From ZYF759 sp046297455 (GTDB lineage Bacteria > Pseudomonadota > Alphaproteobacteria > Rhizobiales > Rhizobiaceae), in assembly GCA_046297455.1 (NCBI GenBank), contig JBKBIT010000019.1, positions 1 through 64,000 on the forward strand: DNA of 64,000 bases, in the 5' to 3' direction. The translations under genes and the position numbers were made by a program. The notes under the pieces are model-generated. The model did no database searches. It was given only the letters and a program-made list of their open reading frames with translations, and had not been told where the DNA came from. Each line of letters opens with the position of its first letter. Position 1 is the stretch's first letter. Positions 9,189 to 16,822 of the stretch are shown in pieces.

Positions 9189-10583
9189 TCAGGCGGCGTC
9201 GGCGTTGCCGATGCCAAGACTGTCGAGCGTTGACAGGAAATCGCGCTGCCAGGCTATGGCATCCCGGCGCCTGATCCGATCGAAGAGGACGGCATGACGA
9301 CGCCGGCGTTCATCGAGCGGCATGGTCAGCGCCTGGTGGATGGCTTCCGCCATGGCGTCGATGTCATATGGATTGACGATCAGCGCATCCGTCAACTCCT
9401 CCGCGGCGCCGGCAAATTTGGACAGCACCAGCACGCCGGGGTCATCGGGATTCTGGGCCGCGACATATTCCTTGGCGACGAGGTTCATGCCATCTCGCAG
9501 AGGGGTGACGAGACCGACCCGGCTGACGCGGTACAGCGCCGCGAGCTTGTCGCGCGGAACCGAACGGTGAATGTAGCGGATCGGGGTCCAGTTGAAGTCG
9601 GCAAAGCGTCCGTTAGTGGCGCCTGAGAGCGATTCGAGTTCCTCGCGGATGTCTGAATAGGCATCGACGTCTTCGCGTGTCGGTGGCGCAATCTGGAGGA
9701 AACTGACCTTCTTCATGTGCTCTGGATGAAGCTCCAGCAAGCGTGCGAAGGCCTTCATTCGATCGGGAAGACCCTTGGAGTAGTCGAGCCGGTCGACGCC
9801 AATGATCTGTTGGCGGTCGAGAAGCGAGCGGCGCATGGCATCAATCTGCACATCGTCGGAATGCTGCGACGCAATCTCGACAAAGGCCTCCGTGTCGATG
9901 CCGATGGGAAACGCGTCCGCGCGGGTGGCGCGGTTTCGGAAGCGCAGGCTCCCATCGGGATGCAGATGTATCCCGACATGTTCCTCGGCATAGCGCTGGA
10001 AATTGCCTAGATCGGTCTGCGTCTGGAAGCCAACGAGATCGTAGCTGAGCAGGCTTTCGCCCAGCCATTTGTGGTCGGGTGCTGCAGCAAGAATGTCGGG
10101 TGGCGGGAATGGGATGTGGAGGAAATACCCGATGCGGTTGCGGCAGCCCCGCTTGCGCAATTCGGTCGCCAGTGGAATGAGGTGATAGTCGTGCACCCAG
10201 ATCACGTCGTCCGGCTTGATGTACTCCAACACGAGATCGGCAAAGCGCTTGTTGACCCTTCGATAGCCCTCCAGATAGGCGCTTTCGAAGTGCACGAGGT
10301 CCAGCCGGTAATGGAAAAGAGGCCACAAGACGCTGTTGGAGAAACCCAGATAATATTCCTGGTAGTCTTCTGGTGTCAGCGGGACAGTGACGGTGGTGAC
10401 CTTGCCAATCTCTTCGATGGTCGGGTCCCTGGCGGCAGCATCCTCCTTCGTGTCGCCGTCCCAACCAAGCCAAACACCGCCTCGGGCTCGCAGCGAGTCA
10501 GCCAGGGCAACGGCAAGTCCGCCTGACTGAACGTTCTTCTTCAGGTCGGCAACGCGGTTGGAGACGACGACAAGCCTGGTCAT
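9189..10583 (-). CDS. otsA: Alpha,alpha-trehalose-phosphate synthase (UDP-forming)
   Basis: A 464-residue GT20 enzyme that makes trehalose 6-phosphate from UDP-glucose and glucose 6-phosphate. It opens with RLVVVSNRV and the glycine-rich SGGLAVAL loop, followed by WVHDYHLIPL, GVDRLDYSKGLPDRM and RDGMNLVAKEYVAAQ, all typical of OtsA. ATG 10583 was chosen because GGGAGG lies 8 bases upstream. Length matches the family. It lies downstream of otsB on the same strand, with a 218-base gap that holds a short coupled reading frame. Product: osmoprotectant trehalose, via OtsB. Confidence 0.95.
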   Translation of the reverse strand: MTRLVVVSNRVADLKKNVQSGGLAVALADSLRARGGVWLGWDGDTKEDAAARDPTIEEIGKVTTVTVPLTPEDYQEYYLGFSNSVLWPLFHYRLDLVHFESAYLEGYRRVNKRFADLVLEYIKPDDVIWVHDYHLIPLATELRKRGCRNRIGYFLHIPFPPPDILAAAPDHKWLGESLLSYDLVGFQTQTDLGNFQRYAEEHVGIHLHPDGSLRFRNRATRADAFPIGIDTEAFVEIASQHSDDVQIDAMRRSLLDRQQIIGVDRLDYSKGLPDRMKAFARLLELHPEHMKKVSFLQIAPPTREDVDAYSDIREELESLSGATNGRFADFNWTPIRYIHRSVPRDKLAALYRVSRVGLVTPLRDGMNLVAKEYVAAQNPDDPGVLVLSKFAGAAEELTDALIVNPYDIDAMAEAIHQALTMPLDERRRRHAVLFDRIRRRDAIAWQRDFLSTLDSLGIGNADAA

Positions 10584-10672
10584 CGGCTTGACCTCCCTGG
10601 CCAACTTTGCCCGGCGACAGAGCCGCACGGCGAGGGGTCGTCGCCCGCCTGGTCCCGCAGCTCGTTGGGCAT
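10580..10672 (-). CDS. Possible 30-codon leader ORF coupled to otsA
   Basis: This frame has an almost ideal ribosome site (AAGGAGGAGAAG directly before ATG 10672) and encodes 30 residues starting MPNELRDQAGDDPSPCG. It stops in an ATGA overlap with the otsA start codon. The ribosome site is better than that of many real genes here, yet the peptide resembles nothing I know. It may be a regulatory leader peptide, a real micro-protein, or a chance arrangement. Confidence 0.4.
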   Translation of the reverse strand: MPNELRDQAGDDPSPCGSVAGQSWPGRSSR

Positions 10673-10801
10673 CTTCTCCTCCTTCTTTAGGCCTTCTCAG
10701 GACGCATAACCTGCGCGCGGATGCACCAGGGAACGTCAGTGGTCCTCAACGCCTTCAATATAGGCAGTGTTCCGACCTGGCCAAAAAGACTTCATCCTCA
10801 T

Positions 10802-11560
10802 TCAATCCAGTTTCTCGGCCGCCCGCGCCAGCCAGTCACGAAACACATCGATGGTCGCGGCGCGGTAGCGGGCCGCCGTTTCCCCTTCGCCGACCTTGAT
10901 CGATAGACCGTTCATCCGGTTGACGGCACGAAATGCATCCTCGTCGGTTACGTCGTCCCCGGCGAACAAGGCGAGGCGCCCGGCGAAGGGCGCTTCCGCC
11001 ATGAAAGCCTCTACAGCGTCGCCTTTCGAAGCCCTTCCGGCCTTTACCTCCACCACCATCTTGCCGCGCACCATGTGCAGGGCCGGCAGGTCGCCCAGCG
11101 CATCCTCGATGAAACGGAGACATTCTGCCTCCGATCCCGGCGCACGACGATAGTGGAAGGCGACGGAACCCAGTTTTCTTTCGAGCAGGGTCCCTGGAAG
11201 TCGGCGGGCAAGTTCATCGAGCCTGCTTGTGATCTCGGCCAGAGCGTCCTGGTCCAATTCAGCCTTGACGATGTCTCCATTGCCGTCGCGACGGATCAGG
11301 CCGTGGACGCCGGCGACCGGCAGTTGAAGCGGCGCGAAATGGCGATCGATGTCATCCAATCCCCGGCCCGTGACAATGGCCACGGCTCCGCCAAGACTGT
11401 TGACGAGCTTCCCGAGCGCCCGGCGGGTCCCAGGGGGTAGGGCCACGTCGTCCGGATGCTGAGCTATGTCCGCCAGCGTGCCGTCGAAATCGACGAAAAC
11501 AGCGCAGCGTTCGGGCTCCAGGATGGCAGGCAAGTCGGCGAGGTCAAGCGGAGCGCTCAT
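10802..11560 (-). CDS. otsB: Trehalose-6-phosphate phosphatase
   Basis: A 252-residue HAD-superfamily phosphatase. The motif I DFDGTLADIAQHPD contains the catalytic Asp24 and Asp26, IVTGR is motif II, and GDDVTDEDAF is motif IV binding magnesium. It removes phosphate from trehalose 6-phosphate made by OtsA. Length is typical. It is the upstream gene of the otsB-otsA pair and lies after the phosphofructokinase gene on the same strand. Its ATG overlaps the stop of a 21-codon frame that carries its own ribosome site. Confidence 0.95.
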   Translation of the reverse strand: MSAPLDLADLPAILEPERCAVFVDFDGTLADIAQHPDDVALPPGTRRALGKLVNSLGGAVAIVTGRGLDDIDRHFAPLQLPVAGVHGLIRRDGNGDIVKAELDQDALAEITSRLDELARRLPGTLLERKLGSVAFHYRRAPGSEAECLRFIEDALGDLPALHMVRGKMVVEVKAGRASKGDAVEAFMAEAPFAGRLALFAGDDVTDEDAFRAVNRMNGLSIKVGEGETAARYRAATIDVFRDWLARAAEKLD

Positions 11561-11622
11561 GCTTCGATACCTGCCGACAGCAAAATTGGACCAAGCAAAG
11601 GTGAGCAGACGATTGCAGCCAT
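11557..11622 (-). CDS. Possible 21-codon leader ORF coupled to otsB
   Basis: On the minus strand GGAGG is followed 5 bases later by ATG 11622, opening a 21-residue mostly hydrophobic peptide (begins MAAIVCSPLLGPILL). It ends in an ATGA overlap with the otsB start. This mirrors the arrangement before otsA. No homology is recognised, and chance occurrence is possible. Confidence 0.3.
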   Translation of the reverse strand: MAAIVCSPLLGPILLSAGIEA

Positions 11623-11757
11623 ATCAGCCTCCAGTATGTGGCGATGTGTCCAGCGGCTGAGAGTGGTTGGCAGAAACGGAGCGTGATCTGTTACTCGCAG
11701 GATGGTCGATACGATGCAGAAGCGCAACCTCCTGACCCAGCATTCGCAGGACTTGCT

Positions 11758-12924
11758 CTAGACGAATGGGCGAATTGGCTCGAACCGGCGCGGCAGTAGC
11801 CGGCCGAGATAATCGAGTGCGGGTCCGGCCAGACGATTCTCCTCCGGATCCAGAAAACTGTCGGGCATATGGCGCGTCTTGTGAGCGACAGCCGACAAGG
11901 GCACCAATGTCATTGAGGTCTTGCGCCCGTCCCATTGCAACGCCACCGACCCGTTGCCTCGCTCGATCGAGCGCAATGCAAAGGCCCCGGCCTCGTAGGC
12001 TTCTTTCTGATCTGTTTCGTTGATGGTGGCGATATTGCCGCGCGGCAGATAGCCAAGCGTGTCCACACGGGCGCGTTTTCCCGGCAGGTCTTCTGCCAGG
12101 ATACGCTCGATCGCCTGGCCAAGGTCGGTACCGGAAAGCCGTAGATTGCCGTGTGCGTCGCGTTCCTGAAGTTCAGGCGGCACCAGTTCCTCGACCAGCG
12201 ATCGGCCCGTTGGAGAGGAAATGCCTTCCGAGATAGCCGTTATACAGCGCCCGTGCCGGTCCATCGTACGCTTCACATCGTCGACAAAGCGGGCGCGCTC
12301 GAAAGGGCGTTCCGGCACGTAGACCAGATGCGGAGCGCTGTCCTCGTCAAGTTTCCAAGCGGCGGACGCTGCCGTCAGGAAGCCGGCATGCCGACCCATG
12401 ACGATGCCACAATAGATGCCGGGCAAAGCGCGGAAATCGAGATCGACCGAAAGGAATGCTCCGGCGACGAATTCTGCCGCTGAGAGAAAGCCGGGGGTGT
12501 GGTCGTTTTCCATCAGATCGTTGTCGATCGTCTTGGGGGCATGAAGGAAGGTGATGCCGCCCTTGGAGGCATCCGCCAGAATCTGCTGGGTGCCTGAGGT
12601 GTCGTTCCCGCCAATATTGACATAGGCATCGGCGCCGACCGATTTCAGTCCCGCAAGAATTCTCTCGCAATAGGCTGCGTCCGGCTTGTCGCGTGTCGAT
12701 CCGAGGGCGGCGCTCGGTGTCGCAGCGATGGCCATGACCAGATCTTCGGGCAGTTCCGACAGATCGACGAAATCGCCATCGACGATTCCCCGGACGCCGA
12801 AACGTGCTCCCAGAACCTGCGCGCCCGGGTAGCGTCGCCTTGCTTCCAGCGCCACGCCTGCAAGCGTCTGGTTAATCACGGCGGTCGGACCGCCGCCTTG
12901 CGATACGACGATAGTAATGCTCAT
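11758..12924 (-). CDS. pfp: Pyrophosphate-dependent 6-phosphofructokinase
   Basis: A 388-residue PfkA-family enzyme. It has the N-terminal GGGPTAVIN phosphate loop, VNIGGNDTSGTQ, PKTIDNDL (catalytic Asp region) and MGRHAGFL. The GGND in place of the ATP-enzyme GGDGS pattern points to pyrophosphate as phosphoryl donor. The reaction is reversible interconversion of fructose 6-phosphate and fructose 1,6-bisphosphate. ATG 12924 has GAGGAAA 6 bases upstream. It lies upstream of otsB-otsA on the same strand, fitting a hexose-phosphate block. It is divergent from a small secreted-protein gene. The donor assignment is inferred from the motif only. Confidence 0.88.
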   Translation of the reverse strand: MSITIVVSQGGGPTAVINQTLAGVALEARRRYPGAQVLGARFGVRGIVDGDFVDLSELPEDLVMAIAATPSAALGSTRDKPDAAYCERILAGLKSVGADAYVNIGGNDTSGTQQILADASKGGITFLHAPKTIDNDLMENDHTPGFLSAAEFVAGAFLSVDLDFRALPGIYCGIVMGRHAGFLTAASAAWKLDEDSAPHLVYVPERPFERARFVDDVKRTMDRHGRCITAISEGISSPTGRSLVEELVPPELQERDAHGNLRLSGTDLGQAIERILAEDLPGKRARVDTLGYLPRGNIATINETDQKEAYEAGAFALRSIERGNGSVALQWDGRKTSMTLVPLSAVAHKTRHMPDSFLDPEENRLAGPALDYLGRLLPRRFEPIRPFV

Positions 12925-13086
12925 GGCTTTCCTCGAAAATTTCAATCGATTAATGCCACGTCTGGATGGCAAGCGGAAGACATTCCCGCTCGATGCTTCT
13001 CGACAAGGCGGTTTTGCGCGATACTTCCCTTCGTCAAAAGAGGAGTGAACGGGTCACGACAAGATCTTCAATGGAGGTTGAGGAAA

Positions 13087-13383
13087 ATGCGAATCCAAAA
13101 AGCCATCCTGGCAGCGATACTCGCCGTCATGGTTCCCGCCGCTTCGGCGGCCTTGGCGCAGTCGCGCCCGGACGCACGAACCATGTCATGTGCCCAGGCT
13201 CAGGCGTTTATCCAGAATTCGGGCGCGGTGGTGCTGACCACGGGCCGCCATACGTTCGATCGCTACGTGGCCGACAGCAGCTATTGTTCGTGGCCGGACA
13301 CCTCGGTGCCTGCAACGATCCAGACCCGCGACGGCATGTGTACCGTGTTCCGCTGCGGTCGTCCGCTGTTTGAGAGGAACTAG
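13087..13383 (+). CDS. Small secreted Cys-containing protein, hypothetical
   Basis: A 98-residue protein with a clear signal peptide (MRIQKAILAAILAVMVPAASAALAQ, cleavage likely after ALA). The short mature part holds four cysteines in SCAQ, YCSW, MCTVF and RCGRP, probably forming two disulfides in the periplasm. ATG 13087 follows GAGG. The longer upstream frame is rejected because the signal peptide begins here. The mature sequence resembles small conserved exported proteins of Rhizobiales, but I cannot name a family. It is divergent from pfp across about 160 bases. Confidence 0.72.
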   Translation: MRIQKAILAAILAVMVPAASAALAQSRPDARTMSCAQAQAFIQNSGAVVLTTGRHTFDRYVADSSYCSWPDTSVPATIQTRDGMCTVFRCGRPLFERN

Positions 13384-13440
13384 CAGCGACGGGTATCGCC
13401 GACCGCGTTGTGCGTTTTCGGCATTCGGTGCTTCGAGCAT

Positions 13441-14646
13441 TCAGTCCGTTGTCTTTCGCAGTGTCCGTCGGGTCGTTCCCAATCGCCGTGCGAAGCCGCC
13501 AATGCGGTTTGCGGCGTCGATGAGAACGCTCTCCGGCTGGCAAAGGCTGACGCGGATGTGGCCGCGCGCGGCCTGGCCGAAACTGGAGCCCGGCATCACG
13601 GCAATCTTTTCTTCGCGGAGCAGGCCCCACGCAAAGGCTTCGCAGTCGGGCTCTACAGCCGAAATGTCCAGCATGGTGTAGATGCCGCCTTCCGAACCTC
13701 GCGGCACGATTTCATCAAATTCTTCAATGGCTTGCGAGAATGCCTGTCTGCGGGTGGCATAGCGCGCGGCGATTTCATCGACACCATGATGGAGTTCGAG
13801 CGCGTCGCAGGCTGCCCGCCAGGTGAAATCGGCCAAACCATATGTGGTGACCATGTTGAGGCCGGTCAGCAGGCGGATCATGTGCGCAGGTGCCGTCAGC
13901 CAGCCGATGCGCCAGCCGGTCATCCCATGGCTCTTGGACATGGAATTGACCACCAGCGTTCGCTCGGCCATGCCAGGCAGGGCGCGCGGTGACAGATGGG
14001 GCGTGTTGCCCGTCAGGGACCAATAGACCTCGTCGGAGATCAGCCAGAGGTCGTGACGGCGGCAGATGTCGGCCAAGCCTTCGAGACTTTCGCGACTGTA
14101 GATCGCGCCGGTCGGATTGTTGGGTGAGTTGATCAGGATGGCGCGTGTGGTCGGTTCGACCGCAGCCTCGATGGCGGCGAGATCCGGCTGAAATCCGTCC
14201 TGTGCCCGGGCCTCGACTTCCGAGAAGCGGGCGCCGGCGGCGCGGAAGGTGCCGGGATAGGTCGCATAGTAGGGCGCCACCACGATTGCATGCGCGGCGG
14301 GGTCCAGCGTGGCCTGGATGGCTGCAAACAGCGCGAGCTGTCCGCCTGGCGTCGCCAGAACCTCCTCGGGCGCGGTGGTGACGCCGGTGCATCTGGTCGA
14401 CACGTCAGCCATCGCCTGGCGCAGACGCGGAGCGCCGGCAAGGGGCGAGTAATGATGATGGCCGGCCAGCAAATGGCCGACGCAGGCGTCCACCGTTGGC
14501 CGTGGTGTCTCAAAGTCATGATCGCCAGCCGACAGCATGATTATGTCCTCGCCGGCCTGGCGTCGGTGCCACGCTTCGAAATGGACCTCCCATCCGTCCT
14601 TGCCGGACGGCACGATGGAGGAGATTCGGCTGCTGGGCTGCGGCAT
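13441..14646 (-). CDS. PLP-dependent class I/II aminotransferase
   Basis: A 401-residue fold-type I aminotransferase of the aspartate/aromatic family. Seen are ATPGGQLALF (phosphate-binding loop), INSPNNPTGAIY (substrate Asn), ISDEVYWSL (PLP ring Asp and Tyr) and NSMSKSHGMTGWRIGWL with the Schiff-base Lys near 238. The substrate cannot be read from sequence. The 3' end is convergent with the small secreted-protein gene. It is divergent from a nitroreductase across about 200 bases with no recognisable operator. Confidence 0.88.
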   Translation of the reverse strand: MPQPSSRISSIVPSGKDGWEVHFEAWHRRQAGEDIIMLSAGDHDFETPRPTVDACVGHLLAGHHHYSPLAGAPRLRQAMADVSTRCTGVTTAPEEVLATPGGQLALFAAIQATLDPAAHAIVVAPYYATYPGTFRAAGARFSEVEARAQDGFQPDLAAIEAAVEPTTRAILINSPNNPTGAIYSRESLEGLADICRRHDLWLISDEVYWSLTGNTPHLSPRALPGMAERTLVVNSMSKSHGMTGWRIGWLTAPAHMIRLLTGLNMVTTYGLADFTWRAACDALELHHGVDEIAARYATRRQAFSQAIEEFDEIVPRGSEGGIYTMLDISAVEPDCEAFAWGLLREEKIAVMPGSSFGQAARGHIRVSLCQPESVLIDAANRIGGFARRLGTTRRTLRKTTD

Positions 14647-14843
14647 TTCAACGGGTTCTCACGGCACGGGGAGCTTTGCGGGTCATGGCTGCAATACATC
14701 CGGGCAAGGGGGCGGGATCAAGCCGGTCGGGTCCGCTGTGCCAAATGAATCGCTTGCGTGGCCAATCCCGCATGTGCGAAGGCAGTTACAGCGACGCGGG
14801 CCTTGATGGCCTGCCACCCAATCCACGACGTGGAAGGAAGGCA

Positions 14844-15554
14844 ATGCTGGCGCCTGACGACAAGACGAAATACCGCGATGAAAGCGGGATCGTCGACGAA
14901 GCGATCACATCGCGCAGATCCGTTCGCGCCTTTCTCCCCACGCCTGTCGATGAGGACTTGATCCGCGACATCCTTGCGGTTGCCGCACGTGCGCCCTCAG
15001 GCACGAACATGCAGCCCTGGAAGGTCTACGTGGTGACCGGCCAGACCAAGGAACTCGTGTCAGAAGCCATTCTCAACTCCGGCATCCGCGCCGAGAAGGC
15101 GGATTGGGATGAATACAAATACTATCCCGACCACTTCTTCGAGCCCTATCTTTCGCGGCGGCGTGCCGTCGGTTTCGAGCTGTACGGGCTGCTGGGCATC
15201 GGCCGACGCGACGTCGAGCGGATGCGTGCCCAGCACGACCGCAATTTCGTGTTCTTCGATGCGCCTGTCGGCATGATCTTCACCATCGACCGCCGCCTCG
15301 AACTCGGCTCCTGGATCGATCACGGCATGTTCCTGCAGTCGATCATGATCGCGGCACGTGGCCGTGGACTGCACACCTGCCCGCAGGCGGCCTTCGCGCC
15401 CTATCACCGCCAGATCAGGCCGATCCTCCAGATACCCGACGAGGAGATGGTGGTTTGCGGCATGGCGCTCGGTTACGAAGACGTGTCGAAGCCGGAGAAC
15501 CAGCTTCGCACGGAGCGCGAGCCGGTCGAGGCATTCGCTACCTTTCTGAAATAG
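14844..15554 (+). CDS. Nitroreductase-family FMN oxidoreductase
   Basis: A 236-residue protein with the nitroreductase signature SRRSVRAFLPTPVD near the start, AARAPSGTNMQPWKVYVV for FMN contacts, and the C-terminal GMALGYED. Such enzymes reduce nitro or quinone substrates with NAD(P)H; the natural substrate is unknown. ATG 14844 is preceded by GGAAGGAAGG. Its last 17 bases overlap the 3' end of the convergent membrane methyltransferase gene. Confidence 0.85.
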   Translation: MLAPDDKTKYRDESGIVDEAITSRRSVRAFLPTPVDEDLIRDILAVAARAPSGTNMQPWKVYVVTGQTKELVSEAILNSGIRAEKADWDEYKYYPDHFFEPYLSRRRAVGFELYGLLGIGRRDVERMRAQHDRNFVFFDAPVGMIFTIDRRLELGSWIDHGMFLQSIMIAARGRGLHTCPQAAFAPYHRQIRPILQIPDEEMVVCGMALGYEDVSKPENQLRTEREPVEAFATFLK

Positions 15555-16152
15555 GTCGCGGCCGCGACAAGGCGGCGAATGCCCGCGCAAAGCTGCGCAG
15601 ATCGACAAACCGCGGCGCTTCGCTGCAGTAGCGGGCGAACGCCTCGCCATATTGCGAAAGCAGCCAGCGCTCCTCGTTGAGCGCGAACAGCGCATAGAGC
15701 ACGAAAAGGCCGGCAGCAAAGGCCAGCGCCAGTGGCGACGCGAAGACCAGCGCCCAACCAAACCCTGCGGCGACAGAGGCGACATATTGAGGGTTGCGCG
15801 AATAGGCGTAGAGACCGCCTGTCACCAGACCCTCGGCACGGCCATAGGTGTTGGCGAGACCGAGGAAGCCGTAGCCGTAGAGCATCGTCGCGGTGCCAAT
15901 GACGAGTAGCGGCAGGCCTACCGCCAAGCGGCTCCAGTGATCCCATCCGAGGACGTCGGGGTCGAGTGGTGCGATCAGGATCAGCGCACCGCAATAGACG
16001 CGGAACAGCGCCCAGAACAGGTTCTCCTGCCAGGTCCCGGCGGCCGGCGGTGGCCAGAACTGGAAGTCGCGGTGCACGAGGGAGGCGACCAGAAGCGCAG
16101 CCAGGAGAAGGGCGGTCGCGGCGCCGATGGCGGTGACGAGAAGAGCCAGCAT
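15538..16152 (-). CDS. Isoprenylcysteine/phospholipid-type membrane methyltransferase
   Basis: A 204-residue integral membrane protein with about four to five hydrophobic segments. It carries the PEMT/ICMT C-terminal signature: YAYSRNPQYVA followed by EERWLLSQYGEAFARYCSEAPRF. Members methylate lipids or isoprenylated groups with S-adenosylmethionine at the membrane; the substrate here is unknown. It lies 82 bases after soxG on the same strand but may be separate. Its ribosome site (AGGGA) lies inside an inverted repeat. The 3' end overlaps the convergent nitroreductase by 17 bases. Confidence 0.78.
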   Translation of the reverse strand: MLALLVTAIGAATALLLAALLVASLVHRDFQFWPPPAAGTWQENLFWALFRVYCGALILIAPLDPDVLGWDHWSRLAVGLPLLVIGTATMLYGYGFLGLANTYGRAEGLVTGGLYAYSRNPQYVASVAAGFGWALVFASPLALAFAAGLFVLYALFALNEERWLLSQYGEAFARYCSEAPRFVDLRSFARAFAALSRPRPISER

Positions 16153-16160
16153 CTGAGGAA

Positions 16161-16194
16161 TCCCTGCAATGGATCAAACCAAAAGATGCAGGGA
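16161..16194 (-). promoter_or_regulatory. Hairpin occluding the ribosome site of the membrane methyltransferase gene
   Basis: A perfect 8-base inverted repeat, TCCCTGCA at 16161-16168 and TGCAGGGA at 16187-16194, has an 18-base loop. In the minus-strand mRNA the 3' arm is TGCAGGGA, whose AGGGA is the only Shine-Dalgarno before ATG 16152 (spacing 8). Pairing would hide it. There is no T run, so it is less likely to be a soxG terminator. Confidence 0.45.
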
Positions 16195-16234
16195 GACTAG
16201 CGCTGGCCCGTGACGTTCCAGCGACGATAGCCGG

Positions 16235-16822
16235 CTAGCGGATCTCGTAGCCGACCTCTTCACTTGCGTGTCCCAGCGCCGTCCAGAAGGCGCGCGCGAA
16301 AGATCGGAAGACAAAGATGTCGAAGGCGTCGTCGCCGATGCGCTGGATGTGGGCGAAGACGTCGTGATGGGCGGTAGCGCGCCCCGCTTCCACAGGAAAC
16401 GCGGCCAGCGAGAAGTCGATGGCGAAGAGTTTGGCCAGCACCCATTCGCCCTTGGGACCCGAGATGCGGATCGCGGTGCGGCCATGCGAAAGGTCAGTCA
16501 CAGTGCCGGTCTCGATGTCGATGACGGGTTCGAGACGGCCAGTCAATCCCTCGGCCTGATCGGTCAGGAGCCATAGGCCGGGCCCGATGCCGAAACCGGA
16601 ACGGTGGCCCGACACCGCGCCGGCGCGCGGCAGATTGGCGATGGCAAGCCCGGTTGCTGACGAGATCGCGGCAAGCGCATCGCTCTCGCGACCCGGCCAG
16701 CATCCTACCTGAACGATGGAGCCTGGCCGCGTCTCGGTCAGCACAATGCCGGGCTCGCCTTCCGGATTGCCGTGGCGGCCGTGGCGATAGACAGGCTCAA
16801 GGGGCGAAAGCTGCTCAACCAT
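16235..16822 (-). CDS. soxG: Sarcosine oxidase gamma subunit
   Basis: A 195-residue protein with the SoxG/GcvT-like pattern: GLWLLTD, VIDIETGTVTDLSHGRTAIRISGPKGEWVLAKLFAIDFS and HHDVFAHIQRIGDDAFDIFVFRSFARAFW. The gamma subunit is a structural part of the heterotetrameric sarcosine oxidase, which oxidises sarcosine to glycine and passes the methyl group as formaldehyde or methylene-tetrahydrofolate. ATG 16822 lies within the last codons of soxA (8-base overlap), so it is coupled. It is the last gene of soxB-soxD-soxA-soxG. Confidence 0.92.
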   Translation of the reverse strand: MVEQLSPLEPVYRHGRHGNPEGEPGIVLTETRPGSIVQVGCWPGRESDALAAISSATGLAIANLPRAGAVSGHRSGFGIGPGLWLLTDQAEGLTGRLEPVIDIETGTVTDLSHGRTAIRISGPKGEWVLAKLFAIDFSLAAFPVEAGRATAHHDVFAHIQRIGDDAFDIFVFRSFARAFWTALGHASEEVGYEIR

